From: UBA4416 sp040387475
Lineage (GTDB): Bacteria; Bacteroidota; Bacteroidia; B-17B0; Aurantibacillaceae
DNA length: 64,000 nt
Direction: 5' to 3'
Assembly: GCA_040387475.1 (NCBI GenBank)
Contig: JAZKDT010000061.1
Coordinates: 1 to 64,000 of the forward strand
The notes under the pieces are model-generated. The model had not been told where the DNA came from and made no database searches. It saw only the letters and a list, made by a program, of their open reading frames with translations. Each line of letters opens with the position of its first letter. Positions within the stretch are counted from its first letter, which is position 1. Shown piece after piece: positions 1-9,094 of the stretch. The position numbers were made by a program, and so were the translations under genes.

Positions 1-14
1 TCGTTTGCGGGCTG

Positions 15-46
15 CAAAAGTACATATCCTTTTTCTAACCACCAAA
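15..46 (-). promoter_or_regulatory. Bacteroidota-type promoter firing out of the window
   Basis: Read on the minus strand, TTTG (46-43), a 20-base spacer and TACTTTTG (22-15) match the Bacteroidota primary sigma pattern TTTG / TAnnTTTG. Transcription would run leftwards past base 1 into a gene that is not in the window. Confidence 0.55.
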
Positions 47-128
47 TTTATTTTGAAAAATATTTAAATATTTAAAAAATAAATCCTCTCTCTCTTTTCC
101 TCTCACTGCCTTCTCAAATAACGGGGTG

Positions 129-158
129 CAAATCTACTAACTTTTTCTTAATCACAAA
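129..158 (-). promoter_or_regulatory. second upstream Bacteroidota-type promoter
   Basis: The minus strand reads TTTG (158-155), an 18-base spacer and TAGATTTG (136-129). It points the same way as the element at 15-46, so the off-window gene may have tandem promoters. The rest of 1-312 is very A+T-rich and shows no convincing reading frame. Confidence 0.5.
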
Positions 159-312
159 CTGTTTTTTTAAAGTTTTTTTAAAGGATTTAGATATTCTTTG
201 TAAAGCATTGATTTACTGAACATTATTTTTTGCAAAAATCACTTTATTAACCGTTAAAAATAGCGTCACAGCTAAAAAATTGCATTTCATTCATATCACT
301 TTAATCCTAAAA

Positions 313-801
313 TTATTTCATATTAATAAACTGTAAAGGAATTTCATAATCTCCTTTTCTGCATAAAGCAATCACTGCCTGCAAATCATTAATGCTTTTG
401 CCCGAAACACGAATAATGTCATCCATTATTTGCGCGGTTACTTTTAGTTTACTGTCTTTAATATCCTTTAATATTTTTTTGGACGCTTCTTTTTCAATGC
501 CCTGGCGGATCTTAATCTCTTTTTTAATAACCATTCCCGAAGGATAATGAGCCTTACTTTCATCGAGGCAACGGGGGTCGAGGCCCTGTTTAATCATTCG
601 GCTGTGTATAGCATCAATGATAGCCGTTAGTCTCATATCGTGTTCGGTCACAATCGAGATAATCAGATCTTTTTTATTTAATTCCACTTCACTTTTTGAA
701 TCACGAAAGTCGAAACGATTCAAAATTTCCTTTTTCGCAACATTAACCGCATTATCTAATGTCTGAGGGTCGGCCTTGCTTGTTATATCAAATGATGGCA
801 T
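313..801 (-). CDS. yajQ: YajQ family nucleotide-binding protein
   Basis: This is a full-length member of the YajQ/DUF520 family: 162 residues, with the typical opening MPSFDITSK and the characteristic C-terminal segment RVSGKSINDLQAVIA. The family is cytoplasmic, has two ferredoxin-like folds, and members bind nucleotides or RNA; some bind cyclic di-GMP and act as its effectors. Which ligand applies here cannot be read from sequence. The gene is divergent from the large exported-protein gene on the plus strand, and the ATG at 801 leaves about 180 bases between them. There is no operon partner on the left. The assignment is firm at family level and open at the level of physiological role. Confidence 0.93.
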   Translation of the reverse strand: MPSFDITSKADPQTLDNAVNVAKKEILNRFDFRDSKSEVELNKKDLIISIVTEHDMRLTAIIDAIHSRMIKQGLDPRCLDESKAHYPSGMVIKKEIKIRQGIEKEASKKILKDIKDSKLKVTAQIMDDIIRVSGKSINDLQAVIALCRKGDYEIPLQFINMK

Positions 802-949
802 AGTTTTATGAATTATATGATTATTATAAATTTAATCTTTAGGATGATAAAAGTAATAAATTTTAGAAAGTATCGAAACCCTGCATTTCTTTTAAAAAAA
901 TCCATCATTTTGTTTGTAACTATCTGTATCATTTGTTCGTCCTGTTCAA

Positions 950-957
950 TATATTTG
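950..957 (+). promoter_or_regulatory. -7 element for the 984-5477 gene
   Basis: TATATTTG matches TAnnTTTG exactly and lies 26 bases upstream of the ATG at 984. No well-spaced TTTG -33 box is obvious. The element argues against the upstream in-frame TTG at 933 as the start codon, because transcription would begin after it. Confidence 0.5.
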
Positions 958-983
958 GAGTATATCATAAAAACACAGACCTG

Positions 984-3900
984 ATGATCAAAAAAATAAT
1001 TTTCTGTCTAACATTCCTATTTGCAATACAGTTTGCTAAAGCTCAAAAAATAACACAATTTACTACTGATTCAGTCAAATTTATCAAAGAATTGAACGAC
1101 TATTTTTATGACAATTCCGCAAATAAAAAAGATGCAGAGGAATATATTTTAAACTTTGGTAAGGTGTGGAAATCTCCTGATTTTGCCAGGAGATACAGAG
1201 TTGCAATTTACAAAACCACCAACTCCATGCTACAGCGAAAGTTGAAGCCTTACCCCTATTTTATCAGTTACTTAAATGCGGTGATGAATTTTATTGATTC
1301 GAGACAAAACCCCGAAGTATTTGACAACTGGCAACAGTGTATTGAGAAGATATTCAACTCGAAAAATCTAAAAAATTTTGGTGAATATTTAGAAATGAGT
1401 GAAAATATATTTACGAGTAATACATTTTACAAATCACCTACATACAGCTATAGAAGCGAGCAGGCAAGTTATAGATTTGAATTTGATTCAATACCAAAAG
1501 TCGTATTTCCAAAAATCACGATGGTGGGTTCAAGTCCCCGTGGCGACTCTATTTCAATCGACAATATACAAGGTACTTACTACCCGTCGACCGGTAAATT
1601 TATTGGTAAAGGCGGCCGGTTAAGCTGGAAACGTACCGGTGTGGGCGACAATGTTTATGCCGACCTGGTAAGAGTTTCATTGGATTGTAAAACCGGAGGA
1701 TACACCTCCGATTCGGCCACCTTTGTAGGAAAGCAATATTTTGATGTGCCCCAAAAAGGAAGAGTAACTGATAAAATCGTTACTGAGAATGGAGACCCGA
1801 CTTATCCGCGTTTTGACTCTTACAGCAAGCGTTTAGTTGTAAAAAACATTTATCCTGATGTAGATTACGATGGTGGTTTTGGTATGCGCGGCAATAAGTT
1901 TGTTGGCTCAGGGAATGCGCAAAACCCGGCCAGGCTTCTATTTAAAAGAAATAACGTTCGCTTCCTGGAGATTTCTGCCCGATCTTTCTCTATGACCAAA
2001 GAAAAAATAAATGCAAAACCAGCAGGCGTTAAATTTTATTTAGATAAAGATTCTATCATTCACCCGGGATTAAGCTTTGTTTACCAGGTGGAGAAAAAAA
2101 CAATTACCTTGTTAAGAACGGATGACGGACTTGAAAAATCGCCGTACTTCAACTCTTATCACAAAGTAGATATGTATTTTGAACAACTGGTTTGGAAAAC
2201 AGATGAGCAAAAAATTGAATTTAATTTCCTTCCCAATAACACGCAAGGTGAAGCTTTTTTTGAATCCCAGGATTTCTTTTCACGTGGCCGTTTAGATGCC
2301 ATCAAAGGCATGGAAACCATCAGCCCGGTTCAAAAAATGAACGATTACTACAACAGCAATGGCAACCTTATGACCTTTACCGTTGTTGATTTTGCCAAAT
2401 ATATTAAGTACCTCGCTGTAGATCTTAGACCACTCATTTTTAAAATGGCCAATTTTGGTTTGATTTATTATGAGCCCGAAACTGATATCGTAACAATCAG
2501 ACCACGCTTATTTGACTATGTAAAAAATCAGAAGCATGAAAAAGATTATGATATTATCACTATCCACTCTTTTTTTAGCGAAGAATACCGAAAACATGCG
2601 CCAAATCAGAATAACGCCACCATGAGCTTAGTAAATAATTCCTATGATATTACCATCCGGGGTGTTGAAAATATCCTGTTAAGCGATACTCAAAAGGTAT
2701 TTATGTTTCCAAAACGTAACGAATTGGTTTTAAAGAAAAACAGAACCATTGAATTCTCAGGAACGGTTGCTTCCGGAAAATTCGAATTTCACGGAAAAGA
2801 TTTCGTATTTGATTACGATATGTTTAAAGTGAAAATGAAAACCATTGATTCATGCCGTATCTATGTTGTATCACGAGAACCGGATATTAATGGTAATTAT
2901 CCCTTTAGACGAGTGCAAACCGTAATTGAAAATCTGAATGGTGAATTAAGAATTGATGCCCCAAAAAATCACAGTGGCTTTGGTAAAGCTCCAACCTTCC
3001 CTCAGTTCCAAAGCTTTAAAGAAAGTTATACCTACTACGATAAAAAAACAATCTTTAAAGGCGTTTATAACCGCGATAAATTTTATTACAAACTCGATCC
3101 ATTTACTATGGATAGTTTGGATAACTTTAGAAATGAAGGTTTGATATTTGAGGGAGAATTCTCGTCGGCCGGCATTTTTCCTACTTTCCGGGAGCAACTC
3201 TCTTTGCAAAAAGATTATTCTTTAGGATTTATTCGCAGTACGCCTCCGGGTGGCTTCCAGGTATATGGGGGAAAAGCTAAATTTGAAAATGAAATCCGGT
3301 TAAGTAACAAAGGTTTAAGAGCAGATGGTGATCTGAATTATGTCACATCGACTACCAAATCAAAAGACTTTATTTTCTTCCCTGATAGTATGAACACGAT
3401 GGCCAATTCCTTTGACATTAAGGAACAAATCGATCCAATCGAATTCCCGCAAACACATGGAGATACGGTTTATGTTCACTGGATGCCCTACAAGGATGTG
3501 ATGAATGCTACAGACAAAGCCGGCCCTTTTAAAACGTACAATAACAAATGTACATTCAAAGGAAGGTATTCGTTAAGTCCGTTGGAGTTACACGGACGTG
3601 GTGTTATTGACATGGTAAAAGCAGATATTGAGGCGGTGAACATATTATTCAAACAACATCAGTTCTTTTCGGATACTGCAAACTTTCATTTAAAAGCGAT
3701 TGATGAAGAAGGTTTAACTTTTGCGTCGGATAACGTTAATGCTAAAATGGACCTCGACAAGCGCGTTGGTGAATTTGTGGCTAATGGTAACGCTTCTATC
3801 GTTAAGTTTCCTAAAAATCAATATATAGCCTACATGGAGCGTTTTAAATGGTTTATGGATAGCGAAGAAATTCAATTAGGAGATGAAAATAAAAAACTGG

Positions 3901-5477
3901 ACGGCAGCGTAGAAAATGCGCTTGATTTAGAAGGTCCGCAATTTATTTCTGTTCATCCAAAACAGGACTCTTTACGTTTTCTTGCCCCCGCGGCAAAATA
4001 TAACTTACGAAAATGTGTAATCAGTTGTATTAATGTACCGTTTATTAATGTAGCGGATGCCAGGGTATTCCCGGATTCTGGAAAAGTAATTGTATATAGG
4101 AACGCTGTAATTGATACTCTGAAAAACGCGAATATTTTAGCTAATACGGTAACCAAATACCATAATATCAGAAATGTAACAGCTAATATTTTTGGGAGGT
4201 ACAGTTATCTGGCCAATGGCGAATATCAATATCTTGATGAAAACAATAAACCGTATTTAATTAAATTTAATACCATAAAACCTGATACAGCAGGACAAAC
4301 CGTATCAGAAGGTGTTATCTCTGAAGAATCTAAATTTCAGTTTAATGACTATTTTAGTTTTGCGGGAAAAGTATTTTTATTTGCATCCAATAAATTCTTA
4401 ACCTACGAAGGTGGAACTAAAATTGTACATGCCTGCGGTAAGATCGGAAAAGCTTATTTAAAATTTAACGGAGAGATTGATCCTAATGAAATCTTAATTC
4501 CATTACCTGAAAACACCACCGATATGAACGGGAAACCGGTTGGGTCGGCCATTATTTATGGACAGGATACCAACATGGTTTATTCCTCGTTTGTATCTCT
4601 CCGTGGCGGACGAAAAGATGTGGATGTGATTGGAGCAAATGGTTTTTTAGGCTTTGACAAAGAAACCAAAGAATACAGAATCTCCAACAAAGAAAAACTT
4701 GTTGAGCAATCTTTACCGGGTAACTATATCAGCTTAAATACCGAAAACTGTAAAGTGTATGCTGAAGGAAAAATGGACCTTGGCGCCGACCTCGGACAGG
4801 TTCAATTCAACAGCATAGGTATTGCCACACATAGTACCATTAACGATTCTGCTACATTTGAATTGATGTCGACCATTGATTTCTTTTTTGATAAAGGAGC
4901 TTTAAAGAAAATGATAAAAGATGTGGAAGTTTTCAATAACACGCTGGATCCTATCGATTTCAGTAATAAAGTTTTCACGAAAGGGATAACTGAGATCCTC
5001 GGAAAAGACAAAGGAGACAAGGTTATTGCTGATCTCAACTTAAATGGTGCCATTAAAAAATTCCCTGATGAGTTTGAAAAAACCTTTTTGATAACCAATA
5101 CAGAAATGCGTTATGATAAAGTAAGCCGTTCGTTCTTATCTGTGGGAAAAATAGGTTTAGGCGCCATTAATAAAACAGAAATTTATAAACAGGTCAATGG
5201 AAATATACAAATTCAGCGTAAAAAAGGCGGCGACAACTTCACTTTGTATTTTGAATTAGATCCTCAAACCTGGTATTATTTCTATTATTTTAAAGGTGTA
5301 ATGAGCGTAGTAAGCAGTAGTGCAGAGTTTAATAATTCGATTAAAGAACTCAAATCTAAAGACAAAAAACAGGATGTAAAGACTGGCCCCGGTTTCCAGT
5401 TTACTATTTGCAGCCCCACTAAAAGAGATATGTTTGTTCGTAAGATGAAGCAAGCCAATGCTTCCGCAGATGAATAA
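984..5477 (+). CDS. very large exported protein of unknown function
   Basis: The product is about 1497 residues. I start it at ATG 984 because MIKKIIFCLTFLFAIQFAKA is a textbook signal peptide and a -7 promoter element sits just upstream; the in-frame TTG at 933 would put 17 unrelated residues before it. The mature part has a helical-looking first ~130 residues, then more than 1000 residues of alternating beta-type sequence with recurring blocks of G/N/D turns, reminiscent of the repeating beta-jellyroll of OstA/LptA-type proteins. I see no catalytic motif, lipobox or C-terminal T9SS sorting tail. The last residues are charged (VRKMKQANASADE), so it does not end in a classic beta-barrel strand. 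It is followed by a hairpin and then a porin gene. Periplasmic or outer-membrane-associated location is an inference; no function is assigned. Confidence 0.8.
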   Translation: MIKKIIFCLTFLFAIQFAKAQKITQFTTDSVKFIKELNDYFYDNSANKKDAEEYILNFGKVWKSPDFARRYRVAIYKTTNSMLQRKLKPYPYFISYLNAVMNFIDSRQNPEVFDNWQQCIEKIFNSKNLKNFGEYLEMSENIFTSNTFYKSPTYSYRSEQASYRFEFDSIPKVVFPKITMVGSSPRGDSISIDNIQGTYYPSTGKFIGKGGRLSWKRTGVGDNVYADLVRVSLDCKTGGYTSDSATFVGKQYFDVPQKGRVTDKIVTENGDPTYPRFDSYSKRLVVKNIYPDVDYDGGFGMRGNKFVGSGNAQNPARLLFKRNNVRFLEISARSFSMTKEKINAKPAGVKFYLDKDSIIHPGLSFVYQVEKKTITLLRTDDGLEKSPYFNSYHKVDMYFEQLVWKTDEQKIEFNFLPNNTQGEAFFESQDFFSRGRLDAIKGMETISPVQKMNDYYNSNGNLMTFTVVDFAKYIKYLAVDLRPLIFKMANFGLIYYEPETDIVTIRPRLFDYVKNQKHEKDYDIITIHSFFSEEYRKHAPNQNNATMSLVNNSYDITIRGVENILLSDTQKVFMFPKRNELVLKKNRTIEFSGTVASGKFEFHGKDFVFDYDMFKVKMKTIDSCRIYVVSREPDINGNYPFRRVQTVIENLNGELRIDAPKNHSGFGKAPTFPQFQSFKESYTYYDKKTIFKGVYNRDKFYYKLDPFTMDSLDNFRNEGLIFEGEFSSAGIFPTFREQLSLQKDYSLGFIRSTPPGGFQVYGGKAKFENEIRLSNKGLRADGDLNYVTSTTKSKDFIFFPDSMNTMANSFDIKEQIDPIEFPQTHGDTVYVHWMPYKDVMNATDKAGPFKTYNNKCTFKGRYSLSPLELHGRGVIDMVKADIEAVNILFKQHQFFSDTANFHLKAIDEEGLTFASDNVNAKMDLDKRVGEFVANGNASIVKFPKNQYIAYMERFKWFMDSEEIQLGDENKKLDGSVENALDLEGPQFISVHPKQDSLRFLAPAAKYNLRKCVISCINVPFINVADARVFPDSGKVIVYRNAVIDTLKNANILANTVTKYHNIRNVTANIFGRYSYLANGEYQYLDENNKPYLIKFNTIKPDTAGQTVSEGVISEESKFQFNDYFSFAGKVFLFASNKFLTYEGGTKIVHACGKIGKAYLKFNGEIDPNEILIPLPENTTDMNGKPVGSAIIYGQDTNMVYSSFVSLRGGRKDVDVIGANGFLGFDKETKEYRISNKEKLVEQSLPGNYISLNTENCKVYAEGKMDLGADLGQVQFNSIGIATHSTINDSATFELMSTIDFFFDKGALKKMIKDVEVFNNTLDPIDFSNKVFTKGITEILGKDKGDKVIADLNLNGAIKKFPDEFEKTFLITNTEMRYDKVSRSFLSVGKIGLGAINKTEIYKQVNGNIQIQRKKGGDNFTLYFELDPQTWYYFYYFKGVMSVVSSSAEFNNSIKELKSKDKKQDVKTGPGFQFTICSPTKRDMFVRKMKQANASADE

Positions 5478-5498
5478 CTGGCCGTCCTTTTGCATGTA

Positions 5499-5531
5499 TA
5501 AACCGGTTAGTTTTTTATATTAACCGGTTTA
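5499..5531 (+). terminator. 11-bp perfect hairpin, candidate terminator
   Basis: TAAACCGGTTA (5499-5509) and TAACCGGTTTA (5521-5531) are perfect inverted repeats around an 11-base T-rich loop. The hairpin lies 22 bases after the stop of the large exported-protein gene and ends 3 bases before the porin ATG. It could end the upstream transcript or cover the porin start. Confidence 0.5.
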
Positions 5532-5534
5532 TTT

Positions 5535-6854
5535 ATGAATAGCAACCTACAACTAAAAGGTATTCTTTGTTTAACCCTACTTATTTTAGGATATAAAGCT
5601 ATTTCACAAAACGATTCTATTGACGATTTCAATAAAGAAAATTATTCTGCAGAAGGATTTGATATAAATCTTGGCAAGCATTTTATGATCGGTGGACAAC
5701 TTACCGGCCTGTATCAGCATCAAACTGCATTACATCGTGCAAAATATGACGGTCCGATCTCCATCTCTTCTTCTTCCGACGATCAATTATTAAGCATGGC
5801 AACCGTTAATATGTTAATTAAATTATGGCCAAACGGTGAATTTGTGATAAGCCCTGAAATGCAGCTTGGTAACGGTGTTGGCAACGGAAAAGGGATGGGC
5901 GCATATCCCAATGCACTATATGGAAATCCTCAAAATACACCTTATCTGTTAAGAGCACATTACCGCCATCATTTTTTCTTTAAAAGCAAAAAAATAAAAG
6001 AATATCAGTTTACCGTTGGGCGATTTGCGTTGATGGAAATGTTTGACATGAACCCTTACGCAAGCGATCCTAAAAAAGATTTCTTTAATTTTTCGCATAC
6101 CATGCTCAATGCCTGGGATGCAGCCATAACCGCCTATGGTTACACTCACGGTTTAGCTCAAACATTGAAACTAAAAACGGCATCTGTTAGTTTATCTGTA
6201 AACACACATAATGAAACGGCAGGTGGTCCGACCACTGACTGGAACATTTCGAAAGCCTATAGCGTGAATTTGCAACTCGTAAAAAATTTTAAATTATTTG
6301 GTAAAACCGGGAAAATCCGGCTGCTTGGATTTTATAACAGCTACCATGGTGGCGACTTCTCAAATTATCAAATAGACAGTTTAGATCACACAGCGAAATT
6401 TGATACCGCGCAAAATTACACTACCAAAGTTGGTGGCGGTATCGATATCAACTATGACCTGAATGAACGTAGTGGCTTATTTTTGCGCTATAGCAAAAGT
6501 GATGGTTTGCACGAAGATTTTGGCTATACACAATGCGACGGAAGCATCAATGGTGGCTTTTTAGCAGGCATGGCTGTTATTAAGCGCCCAACGGATAGAT
6601 TTGGTTTCTGCGCTTCCGTAAACACAATCTCTCCTTTACATCAACAATTTTTAAAAGATGGAGGTACAGGATTTATGCTGGGCGACGGCAATCTTAATTA
6701 CGCTCCGGAAACTGTATTTGAAACACTTTACTGCATCAACATTAAAGATCATTATTTTATAACTGTGAATTACCAATACGCTATAAACGTAGGTTATAAT
6801 GCTGACAGGGGAAATGCCCATTTTTTAGGATTAAGGCTAAACCTTACTCTTTAA
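5535..6854 (+). CDS. OprB-like carbohydrate-selective outer membrane porin
   Basis: The 439-residue product starts with a signal peptide (hydrophobic LKGILCLTLLILGYKAISQ). The body is a series of amphipathic strands typical of a 16-strand barrel. The C-terminal part (LNYAPETVFETLYCINI, then YNADRGNAHFLGLRLNLTL) matches the conserved end of the OprB family, including a final hydrophobic strand. The family makes outer membrane channels for sugars. The gene follows the large exported-protein gene closely but a hairpin separates them. The substrate is unknown. It ends 5 bases from the convergent folP stop, with no terminator visible between them. Confidence 0.82.
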   Translation: MNSNLQLKGILCLTLLILGYKAISQNDSIDDFNKENYSAEGFDINLGKHFMIGGQLTGLYQHQTALHRAKYDGPISISSSSDDQLLSMATVNMLIKLWPNGEFVISPEMQLGNGVGNGKGMGAYPNALYGNPQNTPYLLRAHYRHHFFFKSKKIKEYQFTVGRFALMEMFDMNPYASDPKKDFFNFSHTMLNAWDAAITAYGYTHGLAQTLKLKTASVSLSVNTHNETAGGPTTDWNISKAYSVNLQLVKNFKLFGKTGKIRLLGFYNSYHGGDFSNYQIDSLDHTAKFDTAQNYTTKVGGGIDINYDLNERSGLFLRYSKSDGLHEDFGYTQCDGSINGGFLAGMAVIKRPTDRFGFCASVNTISPLHQQFLKDGGTGFMLGDGNLNYAPETVFETLYCINIKDHYFITVNYQYAINVGYNADRGNAHFLGLRLNLTL

Positions 6855-6859
6855 ATAAA

Positions 6860-7693
6860 TTATTGCTTTTTGTAAAACTCAAACAAGTCAATTGCCTGTT
6901 TAGCTTCCTTCACATCATGCACTCTCAGTATTTTAGCTCCCCCTTGCAACGCCAATGTATTAAGAACAGTTGTTCCGTTTAAGGCAGTTACCGGGGATGT
7001 ATTAATTACTTTGTTAATCATGGATTTGCGGGAAAGGCCTGCCAATATTGGATAATCGAATTTGGTAAATTCATTTAAATATTTAAGTAATTGAAAATTA
7101 TGTTCCACGGTCTTTCCAAACCCAAAACCAACATCCAATATCATTTTATCAAAACCAAGATGCTGTGCCTGCTCTATTTTTGAAACATAAAAATCTGAAA
7201 TTTCTTTTACCACATCAGTATACTGAGGATTTTTCTGCATATTTTGAGGGGTTCCCTGCATATGCATTAAAACATAAGCGATTTGATGTTTTGCAACCAG
7301 GTCGAGCATGCTCTTATCCATCTGGCTCCCCGAAATATCATTGATAATATCTGCCCCTAGATCAATGGCAAATTCTGCTACTTCTGATAAATAAGTGTCT
7401 ACAGAAATAAAGATTCTTGGAAATTCTTTTCTGAGTTTGATCAAAGGCTCCCTAAGTCGTGTTATTTCATCTTTAACCGACACTGCTGCGGCATTGGGTC
7501 GTGAGGACGCCGCTCCAATATCAATGATTGTAGCGCCTTCGTTAATCTTAACTTCGGCATCTTTTACGACATCTGTAACCGATGAGAATTTGCCTCCATC
7601 ATAAAAACTATCAGGGGTAATATTAATGATGGCCATAACCTGAGCTTTATCAAAACTCAATTGTTTGCCATTTGTTAAATACGTTTTATTCAT
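6860..7693 (-). CDS. folP: dihydropteroate synthase
   Basis: This cytoplasmic enzyme condenses p-aminobenzoate with hydroxymethyl-dihydropterin pyrophosphate in folate synthesis. The 277 residues are the usual length. Both family signatures are present: MAIINITPDSFYDGGKF near residue 25, and the glycine/serine motif IDIGAASSRPNA near residue 60. DIINDISG and the late LAGLSRKSMI pterin/phosphate loop also match. It is transcribed alone on the minus strand, divergent from the DUF1599 gene with 66 bases between starts. The two genes are often neighbours in Bacteroidota. Confidence 0.96.
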   Translation of the reverse strand: MNKTYLTNGKQLSFDKAQVMAIINITPDSFYDGGKFSSVTDVVKDAEVKINEGATIIDIGAASSRPNAAAVSVKDEITRLREPLIKLRKEFPRIFISVDTYLSEVAEFAIDLGADIINDISGSQMDKSMLDLVAKHQIAYVLMHMQGTPQNMQKNPQYTDVVKEISDFYVSKIEQAQHLGFDKMILDVGFGFGKTVEHNFQLLKYLNEFTKFDYPILAGLSRKSMINKVINTSPVTALNGTTVLNTLALQGGAKILRVHDVKEAKQAIDLFEFYKKQ

Positions 7694-7759
7694 AATTGTT
7701 AAATTAGCGCACCTATTCTAAAAAACTATTATAGTTCAATGTAAGAATAATATATTATA

Positions 7760-8338
7760 ATGGATATAACATTAGACAAACCCGAAAATTCCATCTACGT
7801 AATGAATAATACCTCACAGCAATATGACGCGGCGATCAAATTATGTAAAGATCTTTTTTTGAAGAAAATGAAGGATTATGGCACAGCCTGGCGCAATTTA
7901 CGTCCCACCTCTTTAACTGACCAAATCTTTATTAAAGCCCAACGTATCAAGAGTATAGAAGAAAAAGGAACTCAAAAAATAGTAGACGATATTACCGGTG
8001 AATATATTGGGATCATCAATTATTGTATTATTTCTTTAATTCAGCTGGAATTAGCAGAGGATACACGCGTTGATTTACCTTACGATGAAGTAGAGCAACT
8101 GTATAACAAATACGCTAGTCAAACCAAACAGTTGATGGAAGATAAAAACCATGACTATGGTGAAGCATGGCGTGATATGCGTATCAGCTCATTAACTGAT
8201 TTGATCCTGATGAAAATCTTCAGAGTGAAACAAATTGAGGATAATAAAGGACAAACTATTGTGAGTGAAGGAGTGGATGCCAACTACATGGACATGCTCA
8301 ACTACTCTGTTTTCGCGCTAATCAAGCTAAAAGGCTAG
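7760..8338 (+). CDS. DUF1599 protein with two tandem copies of the domain
   Basis: The 192-residue product contains the same ~85-residue module twice. The first copy has KMKDYGTAWRNLRPTSLTDQ and RIKSIEEKG; the second has KNHDYGEAWRDMRISSLTDL and RVKQIEDNKG. Both end in a Y-x-x-x-x-NY helix. This matches DUF1599, described in databases as possibly linked to nucleotide modification; the reaction is not established. The protein is soluble with no signal peptide. Its position divergent from folP suggests a link to folate or nucleotide metabolism, but that is context only. Confidence 0.85.
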   Translation: MDITLDKPENSIYVMNNTSQQYDAAIKLCKDLFLKKMKDYGTAWRNLRPTSLTDQIFIKAQRIKSIEEKGTQKIVDDITGEYIGIINYCIISLIQLELAEDTRVDLPYDEVEQLYNKYASQTKQLMEDKNHDYGEAWRDMRISSLTDLILMKIFRVKQIEDNKGQTIVSEGVDANYMDMLNYSVFALIKLKG

Positions 8339-8417
8339 TTTTCCCAATATTCCCCACTTTGTAACTGTAAAGCTGGCACAAAATTATCATGAGTATAGCA
8401 AATCAAACTATACAATT

Positions 8418-9092
8418 ATGAAAACACAGGTCACTTTAAAAACACTGTTCTATACAGTAATGTTTTTATCATTTTTTAATGTCAATTCTCAAGCCCAAAA
8501 CGGAAAAGAGTTTTATCGCACCCCTTATAACACCCGTAACAGCGGTTCATTTGATAAAGGAACAAATCTTTTAAGTATAGGGTATGGATTTCCTAATTAT
8601 TTATATAACGGCTACAATGTTTCTAATACATCTTTAAACGGGAATCATTTTGGTTTTGGACCTGGTATGTTAAAATATGAATTCGCTATCAGAGATGAAG
8701 TTGGATTAGGGATTGTATTACAAGGTGCAGGTAAAAGTTTTAAATATAAGGCAGGAAATAATATTTACACCGATCATGCCTGGGGTGTAGGTGGTGCCTT
8801 TATGGGATATTATCACTTTAATAAATTAATTCCTGTTGAAAAATTAGACGTTTACGCTGGTTTAGGGATCAATTTTACCTATCAGGAATTAAACAGAGAT
8901 GCAGCTTATTATAACTACTATTATGATTATTATGGATATTATTATACGGATGCTGTTCGCAGAGATTTTATGGTACGACCAAACGGAGTATTAGGTGTAA
9001 GATATTATGTAGCTCCTAAATTCTCTTTTTATGCAGAAGCAGGATATACATCTTTCAGCTCACTTAACATCGGCATGACATTCAGATTATAA
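8418..9092 (+). CDS. small outer membrane beta-barrel protein
   Basis: The 224 residues begin with a signal peptide (hydrophobic residues about 8-25, ending VNSQAQ). The rest is alternating hydrophobic/polar strands, with the final strand SLNIGMTFRL ending in an arginine-leucine pair after aromatic strands, as in porin-fold Outer_membrane_beta-brl proteins. About residues 160-177 form a tyrosine-rich loop (more than ten Tyr in under twenty residues) before the last strands. The gene stops 2 bases from the convergent ABC exporter stop. No ligand or enzymatic activity can be assigned. Confidence 0.8.
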   Translation: MKTQVTLKTLFYTVMFLSFFNVNSQAQNGKEFYRTPYNTRNSGSFDKGTNLLSIGYGFPNYLYNGYNVSNTSLNGNHFGFGPGMLKYEFAIRDEVGLGIVLQGAGKSFKYKAGNNIYTDHAWGVGGAFMGYYHFNKLIPVEKLDVYAGLGINFTYQELNRDAAYYNYYYDYYGYYYTDAVRRDFMVRPNGVLGVRYYVAPKFSFYAEAGYTSFSSLNIGMTFRL

Positions 9093-9094
9093 AA

